A stretch of DNA of 50,336 nt from an uncultured beta proteobacterium (GCA_903844215.1 CAIMSP010000151.1:1-50336), one strand, 5' to 3'. Counted from the first letter of the stretch, positions 1 through 8,768 are shown. Notes: generated by a model from the letters alone, not told the origin. Numbers and translations are program-made.

Positions 1-1
1 C

Positions 2-286
2 ACCAAGCGCAACGTGGATGTGCGCTTTTTGGACATCGGCGACGTGCAAAAAATGGGCGGCGACAAGGTCAAGGTGGTGATCAAGGTGCGCAACGGCATC
101 GAGGCCGAGTTGTCCAAGAAGATCCAGCGCCTGATCAAGGAGAGCAAGCTCAAAGTTCAGGCGTCGATCCAGGGCGATGCGGTGCGCGTCAATGGCGCCA
201 AGCGCGACGATCTGCAGGCCGCGATGGCGCTGATCCGCAGCGACATCACCGACGTGCCGCTGAGCTTCAACAATTTCCGCGACTGA
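2..286 (+). CDS. yajQ: YajQ family nucleotide-binding protein, C-terminal part
   Basis: The reading frame is already open at the first bases of the window, so only the last 94 codons of the gene are present. The visible part contains the basic [16 protein letters not shown] strand, a K-rich helix and the terminal [11 protein letters not shown] typical of YajQ, a protein of about 160 residues with two ferredoxin-like folds. Family members bind nucleotides, and some bind cyclic di-GMP and act as regulatory effectors. An HD-GYP gene, a candidate cyclic di-GMP phosphodiesterase, follows 18 bases later on the same strand, which fits a signalling context but does not prove one. The identification rests on the C-terminal half only. 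Confidence 0.88.
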   Translation, partial: TKRNVDVRFLDIGDVQKMGGDKVKVVIKVRNGIEAELSKKIQRLIKESKLKVQASIQGDAVRVNGAKRDDLQAAMALIRSDITDVPLSFNNFRD

Positions 287-304
287 CCCCGCCGCAAGCG
301 CACG

Positions 305-1174
305 ATGCAAGCCTTTCGCCGCCGCGTCGCCTGGCGCATCGCCAGCGCCGCCCTGCCCTTGGCGCTGCTGGCGGCGGCGCTGAGCTGGCTGCTGGTGCGC
401 GCACAGGATGGCGTCGCCGCGGCCGCCTTGAGCGCAGTCGCGGTCGTGCTGCTGGCAACCCTGCTGTGCGCTGGCGCGCTGTACCGCTTCGTGCTTGAGC
501 TCTCCGAGGAGCACCGGCGCAAGGCACAGGAGGTGCTGGAGTCACACATTTCAATGATGGAGGCGCTGGGTCGCGCCATCGCCAAACGCGACTCCGACAA
601 CGGCACACACAATTTTCGCGTCGCCTGGATCTCGGCCGCGCTGGGTGAGGCCATGGGGCTGACCGGCAGCAAGATGCAAGAACTCATTGCCGGCGCCTTT
701 TTGCACGATGCGGGCAAGATCGGTATTCCGGACGCGATCCTGCTCAAGCCGGGAAAGCTCACGCCCGAGGAGATGGCCATCATGTGCAGCCATGTCGCCA
801 TGGGCGAGGAAATCGTCACCGGCGCGGGTTGGCTCGAAGGCGGCAAGGCGGTGGTGGCCTGCCACCACGAGAAATGGGACGGCTCGGGCTACCCGCGCCA
901 GCTCGCGGGCGAGGCCATTCCGCTGGTGGCGCGCATCTTCGCCATCGCCGACGTGTTCGACGCGCTGTGCTCGCGGCGGCCCTACAAGGAGCCGTTCCCG
1001 GTGGAGTTGGCGATGGAAATCCTGCACCAGAGCGCGGGCACGCATTTCGACCCCAGCCTGATCCTGGAATTCACCCACCTGTCCAAGCACATCCACGCCA
1101 CGGTGATGAACGCCAGCGAAGACCAGGCCCGCGCTCTGATGGAGACCATGGTGCGCAAACACTTTGCGGCCTGA
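305..1174 (+). CDS. Membrane-anchored HD-GYP domain phosphodiesterase
   Basis: A 289-residue protein with two hydrophobic segments near residues 13-31 and 38-58, a short linker helix (about 60-85) and an HD-GYP domain. Visible signatures are H102, the HD pair in FLHDAGKIGIPD (about 134-135), a KPGKLTPEE stretch, HHEKWDGSGYP (187-197) and IADVFDAL (about 214-221). HD-GYP enzymes hydrolyse cyclic di-GMP through a two- or three-iron centre, and the metal ligands look complete, so activity is plausible. No REC, PAS or GGDEF domain is present; the small N-terminal membrane region is the only sensor candidate. It follows yajQ by 18 bases and probably shares its transcript, and its end lies close to the following protease gene. 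Confidence 0.9.
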   Translation: MQAFRRRVAWRIASAALPLALLAAALSWLLVRAQDGVAAAALSAVAVVLLATLLCAGALYRFVLELSEEHRRKAQEVLESHISMMEALGRAIAKRDSDNGTHNFRVAWISAALGEAMGLTGSKMQELIAGAFLHDAGKIGIPDAILLKPGKLTPEEMAIMCSHVAMGEEIVTGAGWLEGGKAVVACHHEKWDGSGYPRQLAGEAIPLVARIFAIADVFDALCSRRPYKEPFPVELAMEILHQSAGTHFDPSLILEFTHLSKHIHATVMNASEDQARALMETMVRKHFAA

Positions 1175-1190
1175 GGTGGGTAGCCCTCGC

Positions 1191-1853
1191 ATGGCAGCAC
1201 ATCCGCAACGCCGTTTTGCACTGCGCCTGCTGGCCGGCTTGCTGGGGCTGAGCGCGCTGCCGGCGCGCTCCCAGTCGGTGCAACTGTCGGGCATGCTGGG
1301 CCGCAAGGCCTTGCTCATCGTCAATGGCACGGCGCCGAAATTAGTGGCTCCGGGCGAATCGCATCAGGGGGTGAAAGTGCTGTCAACCGCAGGTGAGCAG
1401 GCGGTACTGGAGATCGGCGGCCAACGCCAGACGCTGCGCGTGGGCGAGTCCCCGGTGAGTGTCGGGGGCTCGGGCGCGGGCAGTGGCGCCAGGATCACGC
1501 TGAGCGCGAGCTCGGGCGGACACTTCTTGAGCCAGGGAATGATCAACGGACGCAGCGTGCAATTCATGGTCGATACCGGAGCCAGCCTGGTCACGCTCAG
1601 CGTGGCCGAGGCCGAGCGCGTGGGCCTGAACTATCGCGCCGGCCAAGCCGCGCGCATGAACACGGCCAACGGCGTCGCGCAAGGCTGGCGCATGAAGCTC
1701 AACACGCTGCGCCTGGGCGAGGTCGAGCTGTTCGATGTCGAGGCCATCGTCTCGCCGCTGGCCATGCCCTATGTGCTGCTGGGCAACAGCTTTCTGAGCC
1801 GTTTTCAGATGCAGCGCGACAGCGACCAGATGACGCTGGAACGCCGCTACTAA
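1191..1853 (+). CDS. Retropepsin-like aspartic protease (clan AA), exported
   Basis: A 220-residue protein with an N-terminal hydrophobic stretch (about residues 8-25, ending near ALPARSQS) read as a signal peptide or anchor, a short beta-rich region, and a single-domain aspartic protease fold. The active-site motif VDTGAS is at about 127-132, and the later LLGNSFLSRF block matches the second conserved part of the TIGR02281-type family. Such proteins dimerise like retropepsins; substrates are mostly unknown. I chose the ATG at 1191 because a GAGGTGGG ribosome-binding site lies about a dozen bases upstream; the in-frame ATG at 1164 would overlap the HD-GYP gene by 11 bases and precede the signal sequence awkwardly. 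It ends six bases from the convergent plsY. Confidence 0.82.
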   Translation: MAAHPQRRFALRLLAGLLGLSALPARSQSVQLSGMLGRKALLIVNGTAPKLVAPGESHQGVKVLSTAGEQAVLEIGGQRQTLRVGESPVSVGGSGAGSGARITLSASSGGHFLSQGMINGRSVQFMVDTGASLVTLSVAEAERVGLNYRAGQAARMNTANGVAQGWRMKLNTLRLGEVELFDVEAIVSPLAMPYVLLGNSFLSRFQMQRDSDQMTLERRY

Positions 1854-1859
1854 TCCAAC

Positions 1860-2519
1860 TTATTTCTTCGCGCCCAGCTTGGATTCCTGCCCCTTCACCA
1901 GGCGCTGAATATTCTCGCGGTGGCGCCAGATCAGCAGCGCGCTCATGACCATCACGGTCGCCGCAATCCAAGGCTCGGGGCGGCCCAGCAGCGCGTCCCC
2001 CAGCACGTAATAGGCCGGCGCCGACAGGGCGGCGGTGAGGGCAGCGAGCGACGAATAGCGAAACACCACGGCCATGAAGAGCCAGGTCAACAGCACCGCC
2101 AGCCCGAGCCAGCCGCTGATGCCGAGCAACACGCCGGCCGCAGTGGCCACGCCCTTGCCGCCCTTGAAGCCAAAAAACACCGGGTACAGATGGCCCAGGA
2201 AGGCCGCCAGGCCGACCAGTGCCACCGTGCCCGCGCCCAGACCCCAGGCGCCGCCCCAAGCCACCACCAGGGCCACCGGCAACCAGCCCTTGACGCCGTC
2301 GAGCAGCAGCGTCAGCACGGCGGCCGATTTGCTGCCAGAGCGCAGCACATTGGTCGCGCCGGGGTTCTTGCTGCCGTAGGAACGCGGGTCGTTCAAGCCC
2401 ATCACGCGGCTCACGATCACCGCGAAGGAAAGCGAACCCAGCAGGTAAGCCAGCAGCGTCGCCAACAGCGGCAACAGCAGATTGTTTGTATCCAAGAAAG
2501 TCTCCAGAGTTGGCGTCAT
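1860..2519 (-). CDS. plsY: Glycerol-3-phosphate acyltransferase PlsY
   Basis: A 219-residue, very hydrophobic integral membrane protein. PlsY transfers the acyl group of acyl-phosphate to glycerol 3-phosphate, the first step of phospholipid synthesis in most bacteria. The three conserved loops can be read: [11 protein letters not shown] (about 28-38), [12 protein letters not shown] (about 49-60) and [13 protein letters not shown] in the middle of the protein. Length and about five predicted membrane segments match the family. The C-terminus is basic ([11 protein letters not shown]). It lies downstream of ybaK on the same strand with a 40-base gap and ends convergently with the protease gene. 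No companion plsX is in view. Confidence 0.96.
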   Translation of the reverse strand: MTPTLETFLDTNNLLLPLLATLLAYLLGSLSFAVIVSRVMGLNDPRSYGSKNPGATNVLRSGSKSAAVLTLLLDGVKGWLPVALVVAWGGAWGLGAGTVALVGLAAFLGHLYPVFFGFKGGKGVATAAGVLLGISGWLGLAVLLTWLFMAVVFRYSSLAALTAALSAPAYYVLGDALLGRPEPWIAATVMVMSALLIWRHRENIQRLVKGQESKLGAKK

Positions 2520-2559
2520 TCTGCCAGCGCCGCCAGCGCACCCCAGCCCAAGCCAGGTT

Positions 2560-3063
2560 TCACAAGGGCAAGGCGCATTGCACCGGCTTCGCGTCGAGCA
2601 AGCTGGCGCAGACCTTGGGGTCCAGACCGATCAGGAAACCGCGCCGCCCGCCGTTGATGAGAATCAGCGCCAGCGCCAGGATGCTCTCCTCGACGTACAC
2701 CGGCATCGGACGGCGCGTGGCAAACGGCGAAGTCCCACCGACCAAATAGCCGCTGTGCCGGTTTGCGACCAGGGGCTGACACGGCTCGACCGACTTGGCG
2801 CCGATCTGGCGCGCCAGGTTCTTCGTGGACACCTTGCGGTTGCCGTGCATCAACACCACCAGCGGTTTGGCGTCCTGGTCCTGCATGATCAGCGTCTTGA
2901 CGACGGCAAAGGGATCAAAGCCCAGCACTTGCGCACTGTGCGTGGCGCCGCCGTGCTCCAGGTACTCGTAGGGGTGCTCGCTGTACGCCACCTGCTGCGC
3001 GCGCAGGAACTGGGTGGCCGGGGTGTCGCTCACGCGCAGCTGAGCGTTGACTTTTTTTTGCAT
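2560..3063 (-). CDS. ybaK: Cys-tRNA(Pro) deacylase, YbaK/EbsC type
   Basis: A 167-residue protein of the YbaK family, which hydrolyses cysteinyl-tRNA(Pro) formed when prolyl-tRNA synthetase mischarges its tRNA. Family landmarks are visible: TPATQFL near the start, the YEYLEHGG segment, VVKTLIMQ, the [19 protein letters not shown] block with its conserved lysine, and [14 protein letters not shown] near the middle. I used the ATG at 3063; the open frame extends upstream to 3180, but the extra codons are not family-like and would run into the divergent hydrolase gene. The gene is upstream of plsY on the same strand and may be co-transcribed with it. Confidence 0.93.
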   Translation of the reverse strand: MQKKVNAQLRVSDTPATQFLRAQQVAYSEHPYEYLEHGGATHSAQVLGFDPFAVVKTLIMQDQDAKPLVVLMHGNRKVSTKNLARQIGAKSVEPCQPLVANRHSGYLVGGTSPFATRRPMPVYVEESILALALILINGGRRGFLIGLDPKVCASLLDAKPVQCALPL

Positions 3064-3178
3064 GGAGAAGTGGGCCCGCAGGGGTGCAGGCGCGGTGCCA
3101 GTACGATCGGCTATTTTCACCGATGCCCCGGACCCTGCGTTGTGCGGCGTCGGGTCGGTCCCCACCCACAAGGAAGCC

Positions 3179-4999
3179 ATGCGTTATTTGCTGTTCGTGC
3201 TGTTGCTGCTGAGCGGTTTGGCCCGCGGCGAGGCCCTGTTGAGCAACACCGGCCAGCGCCAAAGCGTGTCGCTCAACGGCGCCTGGGCCAGCATCATCGA
3301 CCCCTACGAGACCGGCTACTACAACTACCGGCACCAAGCCTACGACCAGGAACAGCCGCCCTCGCTCTCGGCCTTCTTCATGAACCACCACGCCCGCGAC
3401 AAGGCCGAACTGGTGGAGTACGACTTCGACCAATCGCCCACGTTAAACGTCCCCGGCGACTGGAACACGCAGCGCGAAAGCCTCTTCTACTACGAAGGAA
3501 CGGTCTGGTTCAAGCGCAGCTTCGACGACCCCCGAGGCGACCCGCAACACCGCTTGTTTGTCTATTTCGGCGCGGTGAACTACCAGGCCGAGGTCTATCT
3601 CAACGGCCACAAGCTGGGCCGACACGAGGGCGGCTTCACGCCGTTCAATTTTGAGCTCACTTCCCTGCTTCGGCCCAAGGCCAACTTTCTGGTCGTGAAG
3701 GTGGACAACCGGCGCCTGATCGAGGCCGTGCCGACGGTGAACACCGACTGGTGGAACTACGGCGGCATCACGCGCGAGGTGCTGCTGATCGAAGAGCCCA
3801 AGAGCTTTATCCAGGACTACCAGATCCAGTTGAAGAAGAACTCACCCCAGACGATTGCCGGCTTCGTGCAACTGCAAGGCGCGGCCGACGGCGAGGTGGT
3901 GCAGATCGAGATTGCGGAACTGGGTTTGCTGCAGTCGCTCACGACGCACAAGGGCTACGCGGCATTTGAAATCACGTCGGACAAGATCCATTACTGGTCG
4001 CCGCAAGCGCCCAAGCTGTACCAGGTTGTCGTGCAAACCGCCTCGCAGCGCCTGCGCGACGACATCGGCTTTAGAACCATCAGCACACGGGGCCCCGACA
4101 TCTTGCTCAACGGCAAGTCGATTTACTTGCGCGGCATCAGCATCCATGAAGAAAACCCGCTGCGTGGCGCGCGCGCCTTCAGCCAAGCGGACGCGCTGCA
4201 GGCGCTGACCTGGGCCAAGGAGTTGGGCTGCAACTACGTGCGTCTGGCCCACTACCCGCACAACGAGCACATGCTGCGCCTGGCCGACCAACTGGGCTTG
4301 CTGGTGTGGGAGGAAATTCCGGTTTACTGGACGGTGGACTTCGGCAACCCCGCCACGCTGAAGAACGCCCGGCAGCAGTTGAGCGAAGCCATCAGCCGGG
4401 ACCGCAACCGCGCCTCCATCATCGTCTGGTCGATGGCCAACGAGACCCCGCCCTCGGCCGCGCGCAACGCCTTCCTGCTCAGCCTGATGGAGCAGGCCCG
4501 CGCCCTGGACTCGACGCGGCTGCTGAGCGCCGCGCTGCAGCATCACGCCAAGGCGTCAGACCCCTTGACCCAGGTCTTGGACGACCGCATCGGCGCGCAA
4601 CTCGACCTGATTGGCGTGAACGAATACATCGGCTGGTACGGCGGCCTGCCCTCGGATGCGCCCAGAACGAGCTGGGACATCGGCTTTGACAAGCCGGTCG
4701 TGGTGTCGGAATTTGGCGCCGGTGCGGTCGCAGGAAGGCACGGCAGCCGCGACGAACGCTGGACCGAGGAGTACCAGGAATACCTGTACCAGCAGACGCT
4801 GCTGATGCTGGAATTGATGCCCAACCTGCGCGGCGTGAGCCCCTGGATCCTGGCCGACTTTCGCTCACCCAAGCGGCTGCTCCCCGGCGTTCAGGACGGC
4901 TGGAACCGCAAGGGCTTGATCTCCAACACCGGCATCAAGAAGAAGGCCTTCTTCACGCTGCGCGGGTTCTACGAAAAGAAGGAACTGGAATACCGCTGA
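3179..4999 (+). CDS. Exported glycoside hydrolase family 2, beta-glucuronidase-like
   Basis: A 606-residue protein that starts with a clear signal peptide (MRYLLFVLLLLSGLARGEA). The family 2 order is visible: sugar-binding jelly-roll domain (about 25-205, with LNGAW and FVYFGAVNYQAEVYLNG), an immunoglobulin-like domain (about 206-300) and a TIM barrel. The predicted acid/base is E422 in WSMANE and the nucleophile E511 in VVVSEFGAG. Near the C-terminus NRKG (about 571-574) lines up by eye with the Asn-x-Lys motif by which beta-glucuronidases hold the uronate carboxyl group; beta-galactosidase-sized extensions are absent. The start at 3179 is preceded by AAGGA. It is monocistronic and divergent from ybaK, with a shared 115-base promoter region. 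Substrate specificity is inference. Confidence 0.88.
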   Translation: MRYLLFVLLLLSGLARGEALLSNTGQRQSVSLNGAWASIIDPYETGYYNYRHQAYDQEQPPSLSAFFMNHHARDKAELVEYDFDQSPTLNVPGDWNTQRESLFYYEGTVWFKRSFDDPRGDPQHRLFVYFGAVNYQAEVYLNGHKLGRHEGGFTPFNFELTSLLRPKANFLVVKVDNRRLIEAVPTVNTDWWNYGGITREVLLIEEPKSFIQDYQIQLKKNSPQTIAGFVQLQGAADGEVVQIEIAELGLLQSLTTHKGYAAFEITSDKIHYWSPQAPKLYQVVVQTASQRLRDDIGFRTISTRGPDILLNGKSIYLRGISIHEENPLRGARAFSQADALQALTWAKELGCNYVRLAHYPHNEHMLRLADQLGLLVWEEIPVYWTVDFGNPATLKNARQQLSEAISRDRNRASIIVWSMANETPPSAARNAFLLSLMEQARALDSTRLLSAALQHHAKASDPLTQVLDDRIGAQLDLIGVNEYIGWYGGLPSDAPRTSWDIGFDKPVVVSEFGAGAVAGRHGSRDERWTEEYQEYLYQQTLLMLELMPNLRGVSPWILADFRSPKRLLPGVQDGWNRKGLISNTGIKKKAFFTLRGFYEKKELEYR

Positions 5000-5020
5000 G
5001 GGTCACGCCCGCCCGTCAGA

Positions 5021-6082
5021 TCAAACCGCCGGGTCGCGGATGTCCCAACGGATGGCGTCGATCGCGCTCAACACCTCGGGCGTCAGCGTCATGCCCGCAG
5101 CGTCCAGGTTTTCATCCAGTTGGGCCACGCTGGTCACACCAATGATGCTGCTGGCCACCTGCCACTTGCTCTGGCAAAAAGCCAGCGCCATTTGCGTCGG
5201 CGTCAGGCCATGCTCGCGTGCCAGCGCGTTGTAGCGCTTGGCTGCAGCCAGCGAGGCCGGGCGTCCCCAACGCTGCTTCTTCATGGATTCGAACAGGCTC
5301 ATGCGGCCCTTGGCGGCATCGGGCGCCTCCAGGCCGGCCGCGTCGTATTTGCCGCTGAGCAGACCAAAGCCCAGGGGCGAATAGGCCAGCAGGGACACGC
5401 CCAGGCGGTGCATGGTTTCGTCCAGCCCGTTCTCTACGGACCGGTTGATCAGGCAATAAGGGTTTTGCACCGTCGCCACGCGCGGCAAGCCGTGCTGCTC
5501 TGCCAGGCGCACAAACTCGTGCACGCCATAGGGCGACTCATTCGACAGGCCGATGGCGCGCACCTTGCCGGCCGCCACGAGCGTGGCCAACGCCCGCAAC
5601 TGCGCATGGATGGAGGTGACTTCCTGCTCCTTGCTCGGGTCGAAATACAGCGCGCCAAAGGACGGCACGTTGCGCACCGGCCAGTGGATCTGGTACAGGT
5701 CGATGACCTCGGTTTGCAAGCGCTTCAAGGACGCGTCGCAGGCGGCAATGATGTCGCTGCCCGTCAGGTCCGCCGCGCCGCCGCGAATCCAGTTCATGCC
5801 GCGTGCCGGGCCGGCCACCTTGGTCGCGAGGACCAGTTTCTGGCGCGCCCCTGGGCGCTTGGCAAACCAGTTGCCGATGATGGTTTCGGTGGCGCCAAAG
5901 GTGGGCGCGCGCGCCGGCACCGAATACATCTCGGCGCTGTCGATGAAATTCACTCCGCGCTCCAGCGAGCGGTCCAGAATGGCGTGTGCGGTGCTCTCGT
6001 CCACCTGCTCGCCAAAGGTCATGGTGCCCAGGCAGTAGGTGGTGACATGCAGGTCGGATTGTCCAAGGGTGATGGTTTTCAT
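5021..6082 (-). CDS. tas: Tas-like NADP(H)-dependent aldo/keto reductase
   Basis: A 353-residue aldo/keto reductase that resembles E. coli Tas in its opening (LGTMTFGEQ), its EMYSVPARAPTFGATE segment and its length. The catalytic tetrad is present: D48, Y53, K88 and H133 (YQIHWP). The C-terminal half has VQNPYCLINRS, LLAYSPLGFGLLSGKY and the cofactor-phosphate region SSIIGVTSVAQLDEN. The physiological substrate of Tas-type enzymes is not known. The frame stays open far upstream across the opposite-strand ligase gene; the ATG at 6082 fits the family start, and everything above it is antisense. It converges with the hydrolase gene and diverges from the ligase gene. Confidence 0.9.
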   Translation of the reverse strand: MKTITLGQSDLHVTTYCLGTMTFGEQVDESTAHAILDRSLERGVNFIDSAEMYSVPARAPTFGATETIIGNWFAKRPGARQKLVLATKVAGPARGMNWIRGGAADLTGSDIIAACDASLKRLQTEVIDLYQIHWPVRNVPSFGALYFDPSKEQEVTSIHAQLRALATLVAAGKVRAIGLSNESPYGVHEFVRLAEQHGLPRVATVQNPYCLINRSVENGLDETMHRLGVSLLAYSPLGFGLLSGKYDAAGLEAPDAAKGRMSLFESMKKQRWGRPASLAAAKRYNALAREHGLTPTQMALAFCQSKWQVASSIIGVTSVAQLDENLDAAGMTLTPEVLSAIDAIRWDIRDPAV

Positions 6083-6160
6083 GGGGGCCGAGTATGCTTC
6101 ATCGGCTGTCAGAATGTTCCAAGGCCGGCGGGAGACACTTGGAATCAAAAGGAGAATGCA

Positions 6161-7810
6161 ATGAACACGATTTACGACCAGCACCTGGACAAGAACGAGG
6201 CCAATTTCGTCGCCCTCTCGCCGCTGAGCTTTGTCGAGCGCAGCGCCGAAGTGTTTGGCGACCTGCCCTCGGTGGTGCACGGCGCGCGCCGCTACACCTG
6301 GGCCCAAACGCGGGAGCGCGCGGCGCGACTGGCTGCGGCGCTGCGCTCGCTGGGCGTGGTGCGCGGCAGCACCGTGAGCGTGATGCTGCACAACACGCCC
6401 GAGATGGTGGAGGCGCATTACGCCGTTCCGGCCCTGAACGCCGTGCTCAACACGCTCAACACCCGGCTGGACGCGCCGCTGCTGGCCTGGCAGATGAAGC
6501 ACTGCGAGACCCAGGTGCTGATCACCGACCGCGAGTTCGCGCCCACCATTGCGGGGGCGCTGGCCCTGCTGCGCCAGGAGCACGGCCAGGAGGTGGTCGT
6601 GATCGACGTGAGCGACAGCGAATACCGCGGCGCAGGCGAGTTGCTGGGGTCGTGCGAGTACGAAGCGCTGCTCGCGGCGCACGCCCCCGTGGCGCAGTTG
6701 CAGGGGCCGGCCGACGAATGGGACGCCATCGCCGTGAGCTACACCTCGGGCACCACCGGCGACCCCAAGGGCGTGGTCACGCACCACCGCGGCGCCTACC
6801 TGAATGCGGTGTGCAACGCCGTCACCTGGACCATGCCGAATTTCCCGGTCTATCTGTGGACGCTGCCGATGTTTCACTGCAATGGCTGGTGCTTCCCCTG
6901 GACCGTGGCGATGCTGGGCGGAACCCACGTGTGCCTGCGCCGGGTTGATGCCCAGTCCATTCTTCACGCCATCACGACGCACAAGGTGGATCACTACTGC
7001 GCCGCGCCGATCGTGCACAGCCTGCTGATCGCCGCGCCCGCCGCGCTGCGCGAAGGCATACAGCACAAGGTGCGCGCCATGGTGGCGGGCGCCGCGCCCC
7101 CGGCTTCGATGATCGAGGGCATGGCGCGCATCGGTTTTGACATCACCCATGTGTACGGTCTGACCGAGGTCTACGGTCCCGCCGCCGTGGCCGTGAAACG
7201 CCAGACCTGGGCCGCCCAGGACCTGTCGGAACAGACGCGACTGAACGCTCGCCAGGGCCTGCGCTACCCGCTGCAGGAAGCCATGACGGTGCGTGGCGCC
7301 GACGACATGCTCGAAACGCCGGCCGACGGCCAGACCATGGGCGAGATCATGTTTCGCGGCAACATCGTGATGAAGGGCTACCTGAAGAACCCGGCGTCCA
7401 CCGCCAAGGCCTTTGAAGGCGGCTGGTTCCACACCGGCGACCTGGCCGTGATGGAGCCGGATCGCTACGCCAAGATCAAGGACCGCAGCAAGGACATCAT
7501 CATCTCGGGCGGCGAGAACATCAGCTCGCTCGAAGTCGAGGACGCCCTGTACCGCCATCCGGACGTGGTGGCCTGCGCGGTGGTGGCCAAGCCCGACCCC
7601 AAGTGGGGCGAAACCCCGCTGGCCTTTGTGGAACTCAAGGACGGCGCGAGCGTGAGCGCAGCCGAACTGGTGGCGCATTGCAAGGCGCTGCTGGCGGGCT
7701 ACAAAGTGCCGCGCGACATCCGCTTTGAGCCGATTCCGAAAACATCCACCGGCAAGATCCAGAAATTCGTGCTGCGCGAGCGCGCCACGTCCAGCGCCGC
7801 GCTCGACTGA
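6161..7810 (+). CDS. Acyl-CoA ligase (AMP-binding, AlkK/DmdB-like)
   Basis: A 549-residue member of the ANL adenylating superfamily, which activates a carboxylic acid as acyl-AMP and transfers it to CoA. The P-loop motif SYTSGTTGDPKG is at about 193-204, THVYGLTEVYGP follows in the middle, then HTGDLAVM, the DRSKDIIISGGENIS hinge, and the catalytic lysine in PKTSTGKIQK near residue 530. Size and motifs resemble medium-chain ligases such as AlkK and the methylmercaptopropionate ligase DmdB; the substrate cannot be fixed from sequence. The start at 6161 is preceded by AAAAGGAGA. The crotonase-family gene follows after 31 bases with its own strong ribosome-binding site, so the two form an operon. 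Confidence 0.92.
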   Translation: MNTIYDQHLDKNEANFVALSPLSFVERSAEVFGDLPSVVHGARRYTWAQTRERAARLAAALRSLGVVRGSTVSVMLHNTPEMVEAHYAVPALNAVLNTLNTRLDAPLLAWQMKHCETQVLITDREFAPTIAGALALLRQEHGQEVVVIDVSDSEYRGAGELLGSCEYEALLAAHAPVAQLQGPADEWDAIAVSYTSGTTGDPKGVVTHHRGAYLNAVCNAVTWTMPNFPVYLWTLPMFHCNGWCFPWTVAMLGGTHVCLRRVDAQSILHAITTHKVDHYCAAPIVHSLLIAAPAALREGIQHKVRAMVAGAAPPASMIEGMARIGFDITHVYGLTEVYGPAAVAVKRQTWAAQDLSEQTRLNARQGLRYPLQEAMTVRGADDMLETPADGQTMGEIMFRGNIVMKGYLKNPASTAKAFEGGWFHTGDLAVMEPDRYAKIKDRSKDIIISGGENISSLEVEDALYRHPDVVACAVVAKPDPKWGETPLAFVELKDGASVSAAELVAHCKALLAGYKVPRDIRFEPIPKTSTGKIQKFVLRERATSSAALD

Positions 7811-7841
7811 CGCGCGCGCACGCCCACCCCAAGGAGATCCC

Positions 7842-8624
7842 ATGAACAGCAGCGAAACTTCCATCACCTCGACACGCGATGCACGCGGCGTGGTCACGCT
7901 CACGCTCAATCGTCCGGCTCAATTCAATGCGCTGTCCGAAGCGTTGATGACCGAGATGCAACGCGAACTCGACGCCTTGGCACGGGACGAGGGCGTGCGC
8001 GTGCTCGTGCTGGCGGCCTCAGGCAAGGCCTTTTGCGCCGGGCACGATCTGAAAGAAATGCGCGCCGCGCCCTCGAGCGCCTACTACCAGAAGCTGTTCC
8101 AGCAATGCGGCAAGCTGATGCTGTCGCTGCAACAGCTGCCCGTGCCCGTGGTCGCGCGCGTCCATGGGACGGCCACGGCGGCGGGTTGCCAACTGGTCGC
8201 GACCTGCGACCTGGCGGTGGCTTCGAGCAACGCCAGGTTCGCCGTCAGCGGCGTGAATCTGGGACTGTTCTGCTCCACCCCAGCCGTGGCGCTGTCGCGC
8301 AACCTGGGGCGCAAGGCAGCGTTCGAGATGCTGGTCACGGGCGACTTCATCAACGCCGAGCAGGCACTGAGCGAGGGCCTGCTCAACCGCGTGGTCGCGC
8401 CCGAGGCGCTGGACGCCGAGGTGGAACGCCTGGTGGCCAGCATCGTGGCCAAACCCCGCGTCGCGGTGGCGCTGGGCAAGGCGCTGTTCTACCGGCAACT
8501 GGAAACCGGCATCGCTGCGGCCTACGCCGACGCGGCCCAGACCATGGCCTGCAACATGATGGACGAGGCCGCGCTCGAAGGCGTGCAGGCCTTCATCGAC
8601 AAGCGCGCGCCGAACTGGAGCTGA
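7842..8624 (+). CDS. Crotonase-family protein, ECHDC3-like, catalytic Glu residues absent
   Basis: A 260-residue enoyl-CoA hydratase/isomerase family protein. The oxyanion-hole strands are conserved (KAFCAGHDL about 63-70; GTATAAGCQL about 109-118), but the two glutamates that activate water in classic hydratases are replaced: Q117 stands where GCEL normally gives Glu, and G137 in AVSGVNLG replaces the PE Glu. The segment AAGCQLVATCDLAVAS...GVNLGLFCSTP closely resembles human ECHDC3 as I remember it. The protein should therefore bind acyl-CoA but is unlikely to be a normal hydratase. The ATG at 7842 has AAGGAG at good spacing and the gene follows the acyl-CoA ligase, so they probably act on the same acyl group. 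Confidence 0.9.
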   Translation: MNSSETSITSTRDARGVVTLTLNRPAQFNALSEALMTEMQRELDALARDEGVRVLVLAASGKAFCAGHDLKEMRAAPSSAYYQKLFQQCGKLMLSLQQLPVPVVARVHGTATAAGCQLVATCDLAVASSNARFAVSGVNLGLFCSTPAVALSRNLGRKAAFEMLVTGDFINAEQALSEGLLNRVVAPEALDAEVERLVASIVAKPRVAVALGKALFYRQLETGIAAAYADAAQTMACNMMDEAALEGVQAFIDKRAPNWS

Positions 8625-8637
8625 TCGCTTGACTCTG

Positions 8638-8768
8638 CACCCTCACCCCGGCCCTCTCCCGCGAGCGGGCGAGGGGGCTTGGGAGCTGGCCTCAATGGCA
8701 GCAAGGCTGGAGCGGCGGCCTGGGATTTTTCCCTCGCCCCGGCGGGGAGAGGGCTGGGGTGAGGGAGG
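8638..8768. repeat. Long imperfect inverted repeat between convergent genes
   Basis: The 145-base gap between the convergent crotonase and ligase genes holds two C/G-rich arms of about 22 bases, at 8640-8661 and 8745-8767, which are near-perfect reverse complements (core CCCTCACCCC / GGGGTGAGGG). Shorter internal complementary stretches lie inside. The CCCTCACCCC...CCTCTCCC type is a dispersed repeat seen in many GC-rich proteobacterial genomes; here it probably serves as a bidirectional terminator. There is no U-run. Confidence 0.75.

Noticed and set aside
6083-7909. Long upstream extension of the aldo/keto reductase frame
   Set aside because: It lies antisense to the acyl-CoA ligase gene, and the reductase start at 6082 matches the family N-terminus.
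6161-8624. Methylmercaptopropionate pathway (DmdB plus DmdD)
   Set aside because: The ligase would fit DmdB by size, but the crotonase lacks the two glutamates of DmdD and resembles ECHDC3; dmdC and other genes are absent.
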